This document shows, piece by piece, positions 38,507 through 49,600 of a stretch of 64,000 nt of DNA. Below the pieces are notes generated by a model. It ran no database searches and was not told the DNA's origin. It was given only the letters and a program-made list of their open reading frames with translations. The stretch is from Isochrysis galbana (taxonomy: Eukaryota; Haptophyta; Isochrysidales; Isochrysidaceae): contig CM030940.1 of the NCBI GenBank assembly GCA_018136815.1, positions 1,313,613-1,377,612 on the forward strand. Direction: 5' to 3'. The position numbers and the translations under genes are program-made. Positions within the stretch are counted from its first letter, which is position 1, and every line of letters begins with the position of its first letter.

Positions 38507-39610
38507 TTACAAAATTAGGCGGGGGAGCAGGGCGAGGTCAGTTGGGGGCAGGACATCGCGACGTCGTGTGCGCGCCAGGAGCGGATGGCGCACCACTTTC
38601 CCCTCGTCTGTAGGTGCGGCGACGGAGGAGGCGGCGAGGAAGGTGGACGTAAGAGTGCAGGCAGCGATGGCAATGGAGATGAGCAAGGTGGCGATGGAGG
38701 ACGTGGAAGTGAAGAGAGCGACGGTTGCAAGGGAGTCTGCGGGGGGGAGGGGTATAGAGAACGCAGGAGGAGGAAGGCAGATGGGGAGCAGGAGGAGGAG
38801 GTGAGAGCGCAGGAGTTGAGGGCGGAATAAGTAGACAAGGGTGCAAGCGGTGGATGCCTCAGCGGTGGACGGGAGGGCATTGGCGGCCACAGTGGCGAGC
38901 AAGGAGGTGGTAGTCGCGAAGGAGATCGCAGCAAAGACGGCAATCGCGAGGGGGAACCGCCTAGGGCGGAGAAGGAAGGCGAAGGTGGGCGGGAGGGCGG
39001 GGAGGCGTTGATGGCTGAGAGTGAGGAGGTGGAAGTGGAGAATGCGAAGGTGGAAGTGGTGAACGAGAGTTTGCACGGTGGACATGGCGAGGCGGAGGAG
39101 GCAGTGGAGGGGGCAAGCAGGTGATAAGGAGGATTGCGCTTTGCATGGTGGCGACAAGGGCAAAGGTGACGACGGTAGTGATTGTGAAGGAAGGGGCGAA
39201 GGGCAAGGCGACGAGGTTCGTCCAAAGAGCGTGCGGCGAGGGAGGAGAAAGTGAGGGAGTGGGTATTGAGGGCGATGAAGACGAGGAAGAAGGCGGGGGA
39301 GGAAGCTATTGCGGAGGCGGCGAGGGCGAGGACAATCTTGGGGAGTGGGGGGTTGGGGAACGCTCAGGCGGCGAGGGTGGTGGAGCTGATACAGGCGGTG
39401 GGCTGGGAAGGAAGTGAGAAGGCGGTGATTGAGGAGGTGACAAGGGAGCTGGCGATGAAGGAGGTAGCTTTCTACGGTGGGCGCGGCGTCAGAGACCCGG
39501 GGGGTAAAGACAGGGGCGGCAAAACCAGGGGGCAGAACAGACAGAGCCGAGGGAAGAGTAGGGAAGGCGGGGTAGCATTTGAGGTGGAAGCGAAGGCTGC
39601 GGAGCATTAG
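38507..39610. other. Strongly purine-skewed block of about 1.1 kb
   Basis: Nearly all bases on the plus strand are A or G, built of GGAGG, GAAGG, GGTGGA and GCGATGG words. All six frames are therefore open for long stretches: a 366-codon Leu/Pro/Ser-rich minus frame and a plus frame 39251-39610 with protein-like text (TRKKAGEEAIAEAARARTIL, EEVTRELAMKEVAFYGGRG). I cannot tell whether the plus strand is a decayed gene or only skewed DNA. Confidence 0.5.
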
Positions 39611-39984
39611 GTTATGGGAGGAAAGGCAGCGTAAGGTTGGGTGGAGAAGGTAACTCCGCGCCTAGTTTGTTGCCAGGGCAGACTTTGAGCCGTCAGATTT
39701 TAGACCGAAAGTTGGGCTAGTCCGTGCCAAATGCCAGAATGTCAAGTCAAAACACTATTATTTGCGACATTTTGCTGTGTATTTCAGGCCTAGCCCTGCT
39801 CTTCAGATGGCGCTCGGAAAACTATCCCCATATGTCATTTTCATTTGCATTTTATTTTGCGATGGCGCGTGCCCGGCCCACTTACGCTAACGTCTAACGG
39901 CTGGGCGGCGCTATCCAGCCACCATGCACCTGTCGGTCCGGCCGGCGATTTCTAGTGTCAGTGCGCCCACCCAACCCCAGCCAA
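39611..39984. other. Intergenic, nothing firm
   Basis: Contains GGGCTAG at 39714 and CTAGCCC at 39791, a possible short inverted-repeat element, but the ends are too short to be sure. Confidence 0.3.
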
Positions 39985-40405
39985 GCCTTAGAAAAAAACA
40001 ACATCTGAAGATTCTGGGCTACACACCTACTATTTCCCAAGGTACCTCTTGTTCTACTCTGACAACCCCCCTTGGCTCTTCCCTCCCTCCACCTCCTCCC
40101 CTGCCCCCTGCCCCCCTTCCTCCTTCGTTCCTTTTTCTTCGGTTTCCGGGGTCCGGCCCTGGTACACTACCAAGGGCCTAGTTCGGAGCGTGGGTTCTGG
40201 GCAAGCCTTCTGTGCACGTCCTTTTTGTTGCGCGTGATCGTGCGTGGGTAGGCGCGAGTGCTCTTCTGAGTTCCGTTCGTGGGTTTTGGCTTCGTTACAT
40301 TATGTGTCTAGCGTGTCAACTAAGTTTATACTTGGTTCACCCATGGGGGGGGCACGAGCCCCCCCCCCCCCTCCACTCCTCCTCTGCCGTGAGGGAGGTC
40401 GAGCA
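39985..40405 (+). repeat. E1 composite repeat, copy 3 (most complete)
   Basis: A-run, CAACATCTGAAGATTCTGGG, CTACACACCTACTATTTCCC, a C/T-rich part, CCTTTTTCTTCGGTTTCCGG, GGTCCGGCCC, ACTACCAAGGGCC, a variable middle, CAACTAAGTTTATACTTGGTT, CACCCATGGGGGG, CACGAG and a C-run. On the minus strand it ends in a T-run, like R2 and R3. Confidence 0.8.
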
Positions 40406-41069
40406 GTAAACACCTTAGAAAAATGCCAAGGTCCAAGGTAGTGGCACCAGCAATGCCTTGTACCGTGCAAGTAGCGGTAATTTGGTAAAGATTTAAGTTA
40501 TCGGATTCGACGCTTACTTGTACTTTCCACTACATACCGGTTATTGAACGCACACCAGTGAGATTCACAATTCACAACCCTCGCGAGGGAGCTATTCCCA
40601 CCAGGCAAACAAAATGCCGCAATGCCACGTACCCACCAGTACAAAGAGAGAAGAGGGCATCGCAAAGAATGCAAAACCCAAACAAAAGAACGCATTGCAG
40701 TTAAGCATTAATTAAGCACCCCCATCTTTACTGTTATTGTTACTGAAGACAAGCAACAGGGGCAATCTCACACTGAGCGACGACCTCAAACAAGTAAGTA
40801 GCGCACGCGCTGGCCCTAACAAACGCAGAAGCTCGCCTGAAACGAGCAAACCTTCCCTAGCCATAGATAGCACGCACGAACAGCTGGCAGCTGGGATCTA
40901 GCTCGACCGACTCCGGCTCCAGCGCCACTAAGCTGCCCAGAGACGCGGCAAAACAAAGGACAAAAGAGCCGCCCACCCAGCGGCCTAGGAAGAAGAAGAG
41001 AATCAGGCCGCTGGGGGCAGGAGCACGCCGCCCGCCCCTACCATCACCACAAGCACAACCCGAGCCCCA
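40406..41069. other. Intergenic, nothing recognised
   Basis: Neither genes nor repeat matches are supported. The block 40690-41060 is A-rich on the plus strand. Confidence 0.4.
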
Positions 41070-41195
41070 ATTCAGTAGAGCACGAGGGGAGTTGCCGCAA
41101 GGCTAGCTGGGGAGTAAAGATTAGAGAACGGGCCTGGCTGCAAAGCACACGACCACGGCCACGTGTGGAGTGAGAATATTAACAGGTCTTGCTTA
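41070..41195 (+). repeat. R3 repeat, copy 3
   Basis: GTAGAGCACGAGGGGAGTTG, CCGCAAGGC, CGTGTGGAGTGAGAATATTA then a short pyrimidine end. The body upstream of 41070 is not clearly shared. Confidence 0.75.
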
Positions 41196-42269
41196 TTTCA
41201 CAGCTCGCCAACTTTGCCAAGGTGGCGCGAGCGCTAGGCGCTAGATATAGAAGCCAGACTGGCTTAATCATCAAAAACAACTGGGTGACAACAACCGAAT
41301 CCGGTCAGAAACAACTGGGTGACGGGCGACAACAACCGAATCAGAATCCGGCCAGCAAACCAATCGCCCGGCTGACGAATTGGGATGGCCCATAGGGCCT
41401 GAGGGCAATGAGGCAGGAGCAAGGCCGGCGGCAGGCGCGGCGAGAGAGACGACTTCGGAGGTGCTGACGGGCTGAAGGCGGGCTGGCGGGCTTGGCGAGG
41501 GCGAGGACGGCGGCGAGAGCGACATCGAGCGAGTGGTGAGAGGCGAGGGCGAGTGAGAGGAGTGCTGTGGTGGCAGGGGCTGGCGAGGGAAGGAGGGGTT
41601 GTATGTAGGGTATGAACGTTAGACGAGAGCGAGAGAGCGAGAGTGACGAGAGCGAGAGCGACGGATGACGACTGGCGACAGGACGACGGACAAAGACACC
41701 CAGGAAAACACTCCGACTCTCGCCCCACGACTTTCTCACATAACTCGACTGAAATCAAACCCAAACACTCCGATCGGACAACGACGGACGACGATGAAAG
41801 GGCGATCTGTCGGCGATCTCGTCTGGAACAGGAATCGCACCATAACGGAAACGAGGGGCAATCTTGCTACGCAGGATTCCAAGAGATCTATCGAATACGA
41901 CGAGAGAAGCGCGATGTGCCTAAGGGGGAGATACGAAGAGGTCGCAAATTAAACATGATTGCCCCCAGAAGCAGGGGAGATAGCAAATTAAACCTATTTG
42001 CGAGGCGCGTGGGAGGAAGAAAGGTGGGGAAACTTCCCTTCTCTTCGAGAGAAAGAGAGAGGGCGCTCCACAACCCAAGATCCCATGCATCCAAGCAAAG
42101 CTTTTGACCGAGAACGAGAGAAAGTAGCGAATTATAACGATAAATGCCGAACTACGAAGAGAAGCCTAACGAGTGTCGATTCGCGAATGCGACACCGGCA
42201 ACACCCTAGCACGCCCACCTCGAATGAACCGAAGGCAAACGGGATCCGACAAAAAGATCTACACGACAA
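41196..42269. other. Intergenic, low complexity, nothing recognised
   Basis: Contains a short direct repeat (CAACTGGGTGAC at 41279 and 41311) and long skewed GA/CGA-rich DNA. Open frames are compositional. Confidence 0.4.
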
Positions 42270-42505
42270 CAGAAGCACTGAGAACCGGTCGCCCGGCGGC
42301 GCAGGAGGGAGGAGGGGACTAGACTGCCAGGGGCTGGGACGCCGGGACACGCCGCCTGCCACCTAGAAACCCCGTTCACCGAGCCCCTACGTAGTGCACG
42401 AGGGGAGTAGCTGCAAGGCAGGTGGAGGGAGTGGGAAAGGACGCGGGTGTGGCTGCGAGTAAATTTTGCAAAGCCGCGCGTGTGGTGAGATTAAGAATTT
42501 TTTTT
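42270..42505 (+). repeat. R3 repeat, copy 4
   Basis: GACACGCCGCCTGCCACCTA, CCCCTACGTAGTGCACGAGG, GGAGTAGCTGCAAGGC, CGCGGGTGTGGCTGC, CGCGCGTGTGGTGAGATTAA then a T-run (42497-42504). Also shares its 5' CGCCGCCTGCCAC part with the 33139 insertion. Confidence 0.8.
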
Positions 42506-43014
42506 CAGCTCGCCTCCGCCTCCGCTCCCAAACGCACAACACATACACAAGGACGGCACACGCCCCGGAACATCTCGTACTAGTCACTAGTCAATCCACG
42601 GATGTGCCATCACCTCCATTCAAGAGGAGCACATCGTGACAGCCCCCCGCGCGAGGGGCATGCATGGTCGATGCAAGACTCGCCTGTCATGTGTGGCTAG
42701 CTTGGGGAATACTTTGTGTACGGAGAATGCAAGCAAATATTTCAGAACAGCACCAACTTTGCTGATTCGGCGGGGAGGAGAAAACAAGATAGCCCCGAGT
42801 ACCAAGTGGTGGAGCGCAGGGCCCCGGGGTTCGGTTAGGAAAAAGGAGAGATTCATTTGATCGTAGCCCTAGTAATCCCAGATTGTTTAGGGGTGAGGGC
42901 ATCAGCCGTTCCAGACGCGCCGCGCCAATCACAGGTTCGAGTAGAAGAAACGGAGAGTCAATTGGGCGAACTGATCCAACGCTGTTGCCGATGCAGCCGT
43001 TCCGAACTCGCGCA
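42506..43014. other. Intergenic, nothing recognised
   Basis: 3' flank of the minus-strand LRR gene; no repeats matched. Confidence 0.4.
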
Positions 43015-45018
43015 TCAGAAGCCCCAGCAGTCGAGGTCCGCCTCGGTAGCATGAACCGCAGTGGAATCGCCCGACATCGAGGCGGGGTGTCGATCTTGGG
43101 GCAGCAACGGTTGAGAAGAAGCAGAAACCTGATGTGCAAGCGACATCGGCCACGTCGTTTGTCTGCGGTAACGTCTGACTAGATCAAGACCGCGTGTGGC
43201 CTCGGCCATGGCGGCTGCGCCTGCGTCGCCGATGGGATTTGAGTACAGGCTGATCCGCTCGATCGCCAGAGCGTCGCCCAAGGCCCGAGCAAGGGTGATG
43301 GCACCCGCCTCGCCAATTTTGTTGGAGTCCAGATCGAGCCGACGCAACTCGTGCGCATCCGGGACAAATCGAGCAAAGGTCATGGCACCCTCATCGCCAA
43401 TCTTGTTCGAGTCCAGGATAACGTCCCTAAGAGACGTTGCACGGGGTAGCGCTTTGGCGAGTGCTGCCGCGCCAGCGTCGCCGATTGAATTCGAGGATAG
43501 GCACAGACGCTGCAGCAATGGCAAATGGCACAGTGCCTTTGCGATCATTGCCGCGCCTACGTCGCCAATGGAGTTGAAGTTGAAGTCGAGCTTTCTGAGT
43601 AAGGGCGCGCGCACAAGCGACTTAGCGAGTGCCGATGCGCCCGCATCGCCCACCAAGTTCGAGCCCAAGTCGAGGGTTGCGAGCTTCGTTGCCACGCACG
43701 ACTCGAGGAGGGTGCCAAGCGCCATGGCCTCACTGTCGCCCCATCCAAGGTCTGAATAATACAGGGAAGTTACGTCACGAAATCGCGCGTGGAAACCCTC
43801 ACGGTACAGCCGTGCGACTCGAGGGAAGTCGGTCCTGCCGTTTGTGAAGCCTTTGTGCAGAAGCTGTGCCTCAAAGATGGTCGGCACGAGCGGTGCTTTG
43901 CGCCCTTGCCTGCACCGGCGACGAAGCTCAGCCCAGTCCATTGAGAGCGCGTCTATGTCCTTACCAAGGTCAAGAACCATGTCCCAGTTCTTGACCATCA
44001 TCGACCACGAAGACTCGCAGAAGCACCAGCCGCGCTCGAAGTACGGCCTCGAGTTCCCAGAGCGATGGTACACCTCCGGGTTATCATAGTCGGGCGGGAA
44101 TGCAGTCAGCATGAAAGTGAAAGTGTGGGGATGCGAATAGAATATCCCGAGGCTGCTTAGGGCCTGACGGAAGAGTACGCTTTCCGTCGCCAGCTGCGCC
44201 CTGGACGAGCGGGCCGGCAGCCATTCCTGCGCAGTCTCGACGTAGCTGCCGTGGACACCCTGGTGGAGGGAGCAATAATCATAAAGCACTGCAAGCCGAG
44301 GGAATTTCGACTCTCCCGTCACGAAATCCGTCAAACACAACATGCTATCGAGCGCGCGCGTGATAATGTTCAGGTTGTGGCCGCGTGGGTCCGGGTGGTC
44401 GGGCTGCAACCAGCAGTGCGAGACGCATACGATGGGCAAGGAGGTCGATGTGGTGGAAACGGCTCGCTTGATGTCACTCAACGAGAGGAAGGCCTCCGGA
44501 GGCAGCTTTTGCCTCGGAGAGAGGACACCTCCCTGTTTGGCCAGTTCGACCATCCAATGCGCGTCGAGCAGCGCTACGGCTCCTACCTCGAGCACCGCCT
44601 CGATCTCGGCTCCTCCTCTCTCTTCCCAGAGCGTCTTGCGGCCATTCTCTCCACTCAGCTCGCTTGCAAGCGGCAAGGGCACAGGCGGCGGCTCTAGTGC
44701 GTGCTCTGCGAGGCCTTTGCGAAATGTCTGGTCTGGCTCTCCCTCCTCCTCCTCTATGCCGCACATCCCAAGAGACCACATCTGACCCCCTCCGCGGAGG
44801 CGAGGGAAGAGGCGGAGCGTGGCTGTTCGGTGGCCAGAGCGTGAGCTGGCGAGGTCAAGCGCGTCCAGCTGGAGGTCTGGGCTGAGCGCGATCGCCCGGT
44901 CCGCCAGCCGCACCACGCGCGGGGCCATCGGGCCGAGCACGGCCCAGCGGATGAAGGGGCGAAGGCGGAAAGGCGAGGGGGAGAGAGGGAGGGCGTCCAG
45001 CCTGGCGGCGGGGCCCAC
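43015..45018 (-). CDS. SHCW-motif domain plus leucine-rich repeats, candidate innate-sensor-like protein
   Basis: Single exon, 667 residues; a second start is at residue 31. Residues about 190-350 form a domain with VCVSHCWLQPDHPDPRGHNL (197-216), RLAVLYDYCSLHQG (241-254) and FTFMLTAFPPDYDNPEVYHR. I recall such [S]H[CR]W...HPDP...DYxSLxQ blocks from many protist proteins; they look like a TIR- or HET-like alpha/beta effector or hydrolase fold, but this is a reading by eye. Residues about 445-640 are seven or eight ribonuclease-inhibitor-type LRRs with the repeating LxxLDLxSNxIGDxGAxALAxAL pattern (LATLDLGSNLVGDAGASALA, RRLDLDSNKIGEAGAITLAR). No signal peptide or NB-ARC/NACHT domain is seen, so any likeness to NLR receptors is in layout only. 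Cytosolic location expected. Confidence 0.78.
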   Translation of the reverse strand: MGPAARLDALPLSPSPFRLRPFIRWAVLGPMAPRVVRLADRAIALSPDLQLDALDLASSRSGHRTATLRLFPRLRGGGQMWSLGMCGIEEEEGEPDQTFRKGLAEHALEPPPVPLPLASELSGENGRKTLWEERGGAEIEAVLEVGAVALLDAHWMVELAKQGGVLSPRQKLPPEAFLSLSDIKRAVSTTSTSLPIVCVSHCWLQPDHPDPRGHNLNIITRALDSMLCLTDFVTGESKFPRLAVLYDYCSLHQGVHGSYVETAQEWLPARSSRAQLATESVLFRQALSSLGIFYSHPHTFTFMLTAFPPDYDNPEVYHRSGNSRPYFERGWCFCESSWSMMVKNWDMVLDLGKDIDALSMDWAELRRRCRQGRKAPLVPTIFEAQLLHKGFTNGRTDFPRVARLYREGFHARFRDVTSLYYSDLGWGDSEAMALGTLLESCVATKLATLDLGSNLVGDAGASALAKSLVRAPLLRKLDFNFNSIGDVGAAMIAKALCHLPLLQRLCLSSNSIGDAGAAALAKALPRATSLRDVILDSNKIGDEGAMTFARFVPDAHELRRLDLDSNKIGEAGAITLARALGDALAIERISLYSNPIGDAGAAAMAEATRGLDLVRRYRRQTTWPMSLAHQVSASSQPLLPQDRHPASMSGDSTAVHATEADLDCWGF

Positions 45019-45805
45019 CTCCTACGCCCCCGATGAGGAGGAGGAGTGGAGCAGCGCGAGCGAGCAAGGGGCGACAGGAGAGAGAGAACAGAGATGTGTC
45101 CTCTCCGGCCTTCGCTTCCCCTTTATTAACATATTCAACACGAAGTTTTGTGTTGAGAGCGCCTCGAGAAGGGCGGAGGGGACACAGAGAGGAACTTATC
45201 TGGAGGAACAAGATCGTGGGTGGGGAAATAGAGGGGAAGGGAACACGGTATCTGGTATCCCCGAGATTGGATTTCTTCTCTCCCACAGCCTCGCCACGAT
45301 CAGCGGGGCGGGCGCACGCGGCGGCTCGTCTCGGCGAGGTCCCCCCCCTCCGCGCCCCCCCCCGCCGGGGACTCTTCGGGAAGGCTACGCCCCTCCCGCA
45401 ATCTCGCAATGTTGTGCGGCGCACCCTGTTCCCCGCACCCCCCCTCCCGCACCCCCCTCCCCCCGGCGGCACAATCAGCAAAAGGGGGGAGAGAGATGGG
45501 CCGGCGGGCGCGCAGGGGAGCAGAGTGGCACGCGATGGCGGGGTAGACGAAACGTCAGATTCCCTCAAGTCTAGAGTGTGATCTCAAACCAGCCTGAGGA
45601 CATGGGGCAACGCGAGAATATGGCAAGAAGCGGATGTGTGCGCCTACCAACCCACCCCCCCAGCGGGCACGGGTCGCGGGCCGCACTGAAATTGTGAGTT
45701 GTCCGTTAGGCCTGCCCTCGAGCTGACCCCCCCACCCCCCCTCCCATTCGTGGTCGCCAGACAGACATGGGACTCTGGGGCGCGCCGAGGCAAGAGGGGG
45801 CGTTA
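45019..45805. other. GC-rich upstream region, nothing recognised
   Basis: 5' flank of the LRR gene. A short AT-rich block (45120-45160) breaks the C- and G-rich runs. No supported gene. Confidence 0.4.
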
Positions 45806-46046
45806 GAGTTTTTCTTGTTGTGCGAGTATAACCTTAGTGCTGTGGCCCGTAGCCTTCATCGGCAACGGAGCTTCTACCCCGCGATGGGGGTGTGCGCGGT
45901 TGGTGCATGGCTCGTCCGGTGTATGTGGCTAGGGATGCTAGCCAAAAAGATGCTCTACAAGACTACAATTTCAAACGTGGTACCCAGATGCTCTACAAGA
46001 CTACAATTTCAAACGTGGTACCCCGCCGAGAGACCACTTCTAGCCC
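45806..46046 (-). repeat. R1 repeat, copy 4, inverted, with an internal 38-bp tandem duplication
   Basis: Reverse complement of copies 1-3: ends GAGTTTTTCTTGTTGTGC on the left, then CATCGGCAACGGAGC, CGATGGGGGTGTGCGCGGTT, GGTGCATGGCTCGTCCG and TGTGGCTAGGGATGCTAGCC. At 45948-46023 a 38-bp unit beginning AGATGCTCTACAAGACTAC occurs twice without change. It is the only R1 copy with no gene start close downstream: in its orientation the next gene is the minus-strand LRR gene, about 790 bp away. Confidence 0.85.
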
Positions 46047-46639
46047 GGTCACTCACTATGGGGGTGCGGAGGGCACCCAGCAATTATGGGTAAATGAAGG
46101 GCTAAATAAGCTCCCTATAGGTTCCGGTAGGATGGATCAGCAAAAAAAATTGGGGGTTCCCCGGCGAAATTTTCGAAAAATGCCGAATTTCAGGCCTTCG
46201 AAGACGGTGCGCGAAATACAGTCGGGCACCCTCCGGTATATTTTTAGTGAGGCCCTTCATGCGAGGCACAAACATGGAATGACGAGGAAAATTTTGACGC
46301 CAACTCACTGGGTCTACAAGGGGTGGTTCTTTGCACACTGGACCCTAAGTCAAACTCATAATTTTGCACTTCAATGTGTACGAAAGTATCACAAAACTCA
46401 AGACGCTTACGTGAACCACTAGTCACCGAGGGCTAGAGCGGCTAATTTGGCACCGCGACCGGGCGGACGGCATGGTCTTTTCTTTCATCCATTTCAACTA
46501 GGACAGCAGAAAACGTTAAATCAAGATATGCTGCTCTAGTGGCCGAGCCAATTGCCCTCTCCAGCCTCGCACATCTTGTCGAATATCGGCATTGGCGAAA
46601 AAACCGCCTAAACGGTAACGTACCGAGATGCGTTCGAAC
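46047..46639. other. Intergenic before the satellite array
   Basis: AT-richer DNA without coding features. A CCCTCCGGTATATTTTTAGT block at 46228 resembles 17405. From about 46590 the DNA grades into the satellite. Confidence 0.4.
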
Positions 46640-49600
46640 ACCCAACTTCCCACCTCTACCGAGCGCGCTGCCGGCGCTTCCTCGGTCATCCACTACGATA
46701 GAATCCCATACCAGGCACCATATCCGAATATGCCGCCCGAGCAGCCACGCCAATCGCCGCCGCCGCCCGCGCGCATCGCGAAATAGTCGGCCGTGCGTGG
46801 CGCCGACGACTACGCGAACGTCACCCGGCCGAATGGGCCGAGTGTCCAACTTTCGACCGCTACCGGGCGCGCTGCCGGCGCTTCCTCGGTCATCCACTAC
46901 GATAGAATGCCCTACCAGGCACCATATCCGAATATGCCGCCCGAGCAGTCACGCCAATCGCCGCCGCCGCCCGCGCGCATCGCGAAATAGTCGGCCGTGC
47001 GTGGCGCCGACGACTACGCCAACGTCACCCGGCCGAACGGGCCGAGTGCCCAACTTTCGACCGCTACCGGGCGCGCTGCCGGCGCTTCCTCGGTCATCCA
47101 CTACGATAGAATTCCATACCAGGCACCATATCCGAATATGCCGCCCGAGCAGCCACGCCAATCGCCGCCGCCTCCCGCGCGCATCGCGAAATAGTCGGCC
47201 GTGCGTGGCGCCGACGACTACGCCAACGTCACCCGGCCGAACGGGCCGAGTGTCCAACTCTCGACCGCTGCCGGGCGCGCTGCCGGCGCTTTCTCGGTCA
47301 TCCACTACGATAGAATCCCATACCAGGCACCATATCCGAATATGCCGCCCGAGCAGCCACGCCAATCGCCGCCGCCGCCCTCGCGCATCGCGAAATAGTC
47401 GGCCGTGTGTGGCGCCGACGACTACGCCAACGTCACCCGGCCGAACGGGCCGAGTGCCCAACTTTCGACCGCTACCGGGCGCGCTGCCGGCGTTTTCTCG
47501 GTCGTCCACTACGATAGAATCCCATACCAGGCACCATATCCGAATATGCCGCCCGAGCAGCCACGCCAATCGCCGCCGCCGCCCTCGCGCATCGCGAAAT
47601 AGTCGGCCGTGTGTGGCGCCGACGACTACGCCAACGTCACCCGGCCGAACGGGCCGAGTGCCCAACTCTCGACCGCTACCGGGCGCGCTGCCGGCGCTTC
47701 CTCGGTCATCCACTACGATAGAATGCCCTACCAGGCACCATATCCGAATATGCCGCCCGAGCAGCCACGCCAATCGCCGCCGCCTCCCGCGCGCATCGCG
47801 AAATAGTCGGCCGTGCGTGGCGCCGACGACTACGCCAACGTCACCCGGCCGAACGGGCCGAGTGTCCAACTTTCGACCGCTACCGGGCGCGCTGCCGGCG
47901 CTTTCTCGGTCATCCACTACGATGGAATCCCCTACCAGGCACCATATCCGAATATGCCGCCCGAGCAGCCACGCCAATCGCCGCCGCCGCCCTCGCGCAT
48001 CGCGAAATAGTCGGCCGTGCGTGGCGCCGACGACTACGCCAACGTCACCCGGCCGAACGGGCCGAGTGTCCAACTCTCGACCGCTGCCGGGCGCGCTGCC
48101 GGCGCTTTCTCGGTCATCCACTACGATAGAATCCCATACCAGGCACCATATCCGAATATGCCGCCCGAGCAGCCACGCCAATCGCCGCCGCCTCCCGCGC
48201 GCATCGCGAAATAGTCGGCCGTGCGTGGCGCCGACGACTACGCGAACGTCACCCGGCCGAACGGGCCGAGTGTCCAACTCTCGACCGCTGCCGGGCGCGC
48301 TGCCGGCGCTTTCTCGGTCATCCACTACGATAGAATCCCATACCAGGCACCATATCCGAATATGCCGCCCGAGCAGCCACGCCAATCGCCGCCGCCGCCC
48401 TCGCGCATCGCGAAATAGTCGGCCGTGTGTGGCGCCGACGACTACGCCAACGTCACCCGGCCGAACGGGCCGAGTGCCCAACTTTTGACCGCTACCGGGC
48501 GCGCTGCCGGCGTTTTCTCGGTCGTCCACTACGATAGAATCCCATACCAGGCACCATATCCGAATATGCCGCCCGAGCAGCCACGCCAATCGCCGCCGCC
48601 GCCCTCGCGCATCGCGAAATAGTCGGCCGTGTGTGGCGCCGACGACTACGCCAACGTCACCCGGCCGAACGGGCCGAGTGCCCAACTCTCGACCGCTACC
48701 GGGCGCGCTGCCGGCGCTTTCTCGGTCATCCACTACGATAGAATGCCCTACCAGGCACCATATCCGAATATGCCGCCCGAGCAGTCACGCCAATCGCCGC
48801 CGCCGCCCGCGCGCATCGCGAAATAGTCGGCCGTGCGTGGCGCCGACGACTACGCCAACGTCACCCGGCCGAACGGGCCGAGTGCCCAACTTTCGACCGC
48901 TACCGGGCGCGCTGCCGGCGCTTCCTCGGTCATCCACTACGATAGAATCCCATACCAGGCACCATATCCGAATATGCCGCCCGAGCAGCCACGCCAATCG
49001 CCGCCGCCTCCCGCGCGCATCGCGAAATAGTCGGCCGTGCGTGGCGCCGACGACTACGCCAACGTCACCCGGCCGAACGGGCCGAGTGCCCAACTTTTGA
49101 CCGCTACCGGGCGCGCTGCCGGCGCTTTCTCGGTCATCCACTACGATAGAATTCCATACCAGGCACCATATCCGAATATGCCGCCCGAGCAGTCACGCCA
49201 ATCGCCGCCGCCGCCCGCGCGCATCGCGAAATAGTCGGCCGTGCGTGGCGCCGACGACTACGCCAACGTCACCCGGCCGAACGGGCCGAGTGCCCAACTT
49301 TTGACCGCTACCGGGCGCGCTGCCGGCGTTTTCTCGGTCGTCCACTACGATAGAATCCCATACCAGGCACCATATCCGAATATGCCGCCCGAGCAGCCAC
49401 GCCAATCGCCGCCGCCGCCCTCGCGCATCGCGAAATAGTCGGCCGTGTGTGGCGCCGACGACTACGCCAACGTCACCCGGCCGAACGGGCCGAGTGCCCA
49501 ACTCTCGACCGCTACCGGGCGCGCTGCCGGCGCTTTCTCGGTCGTCCACTACGATAGAATCCCATACCAGGCACCATATCCGAATATGCCGCCCGAGCAG

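Noticed and set aside
38507-39607. 366-codon minus-strand ORF
   Set aside because: Leu/Pro/Ser/Thr-rich text is the direct result of the C/T-rich strand; no domain or start context.
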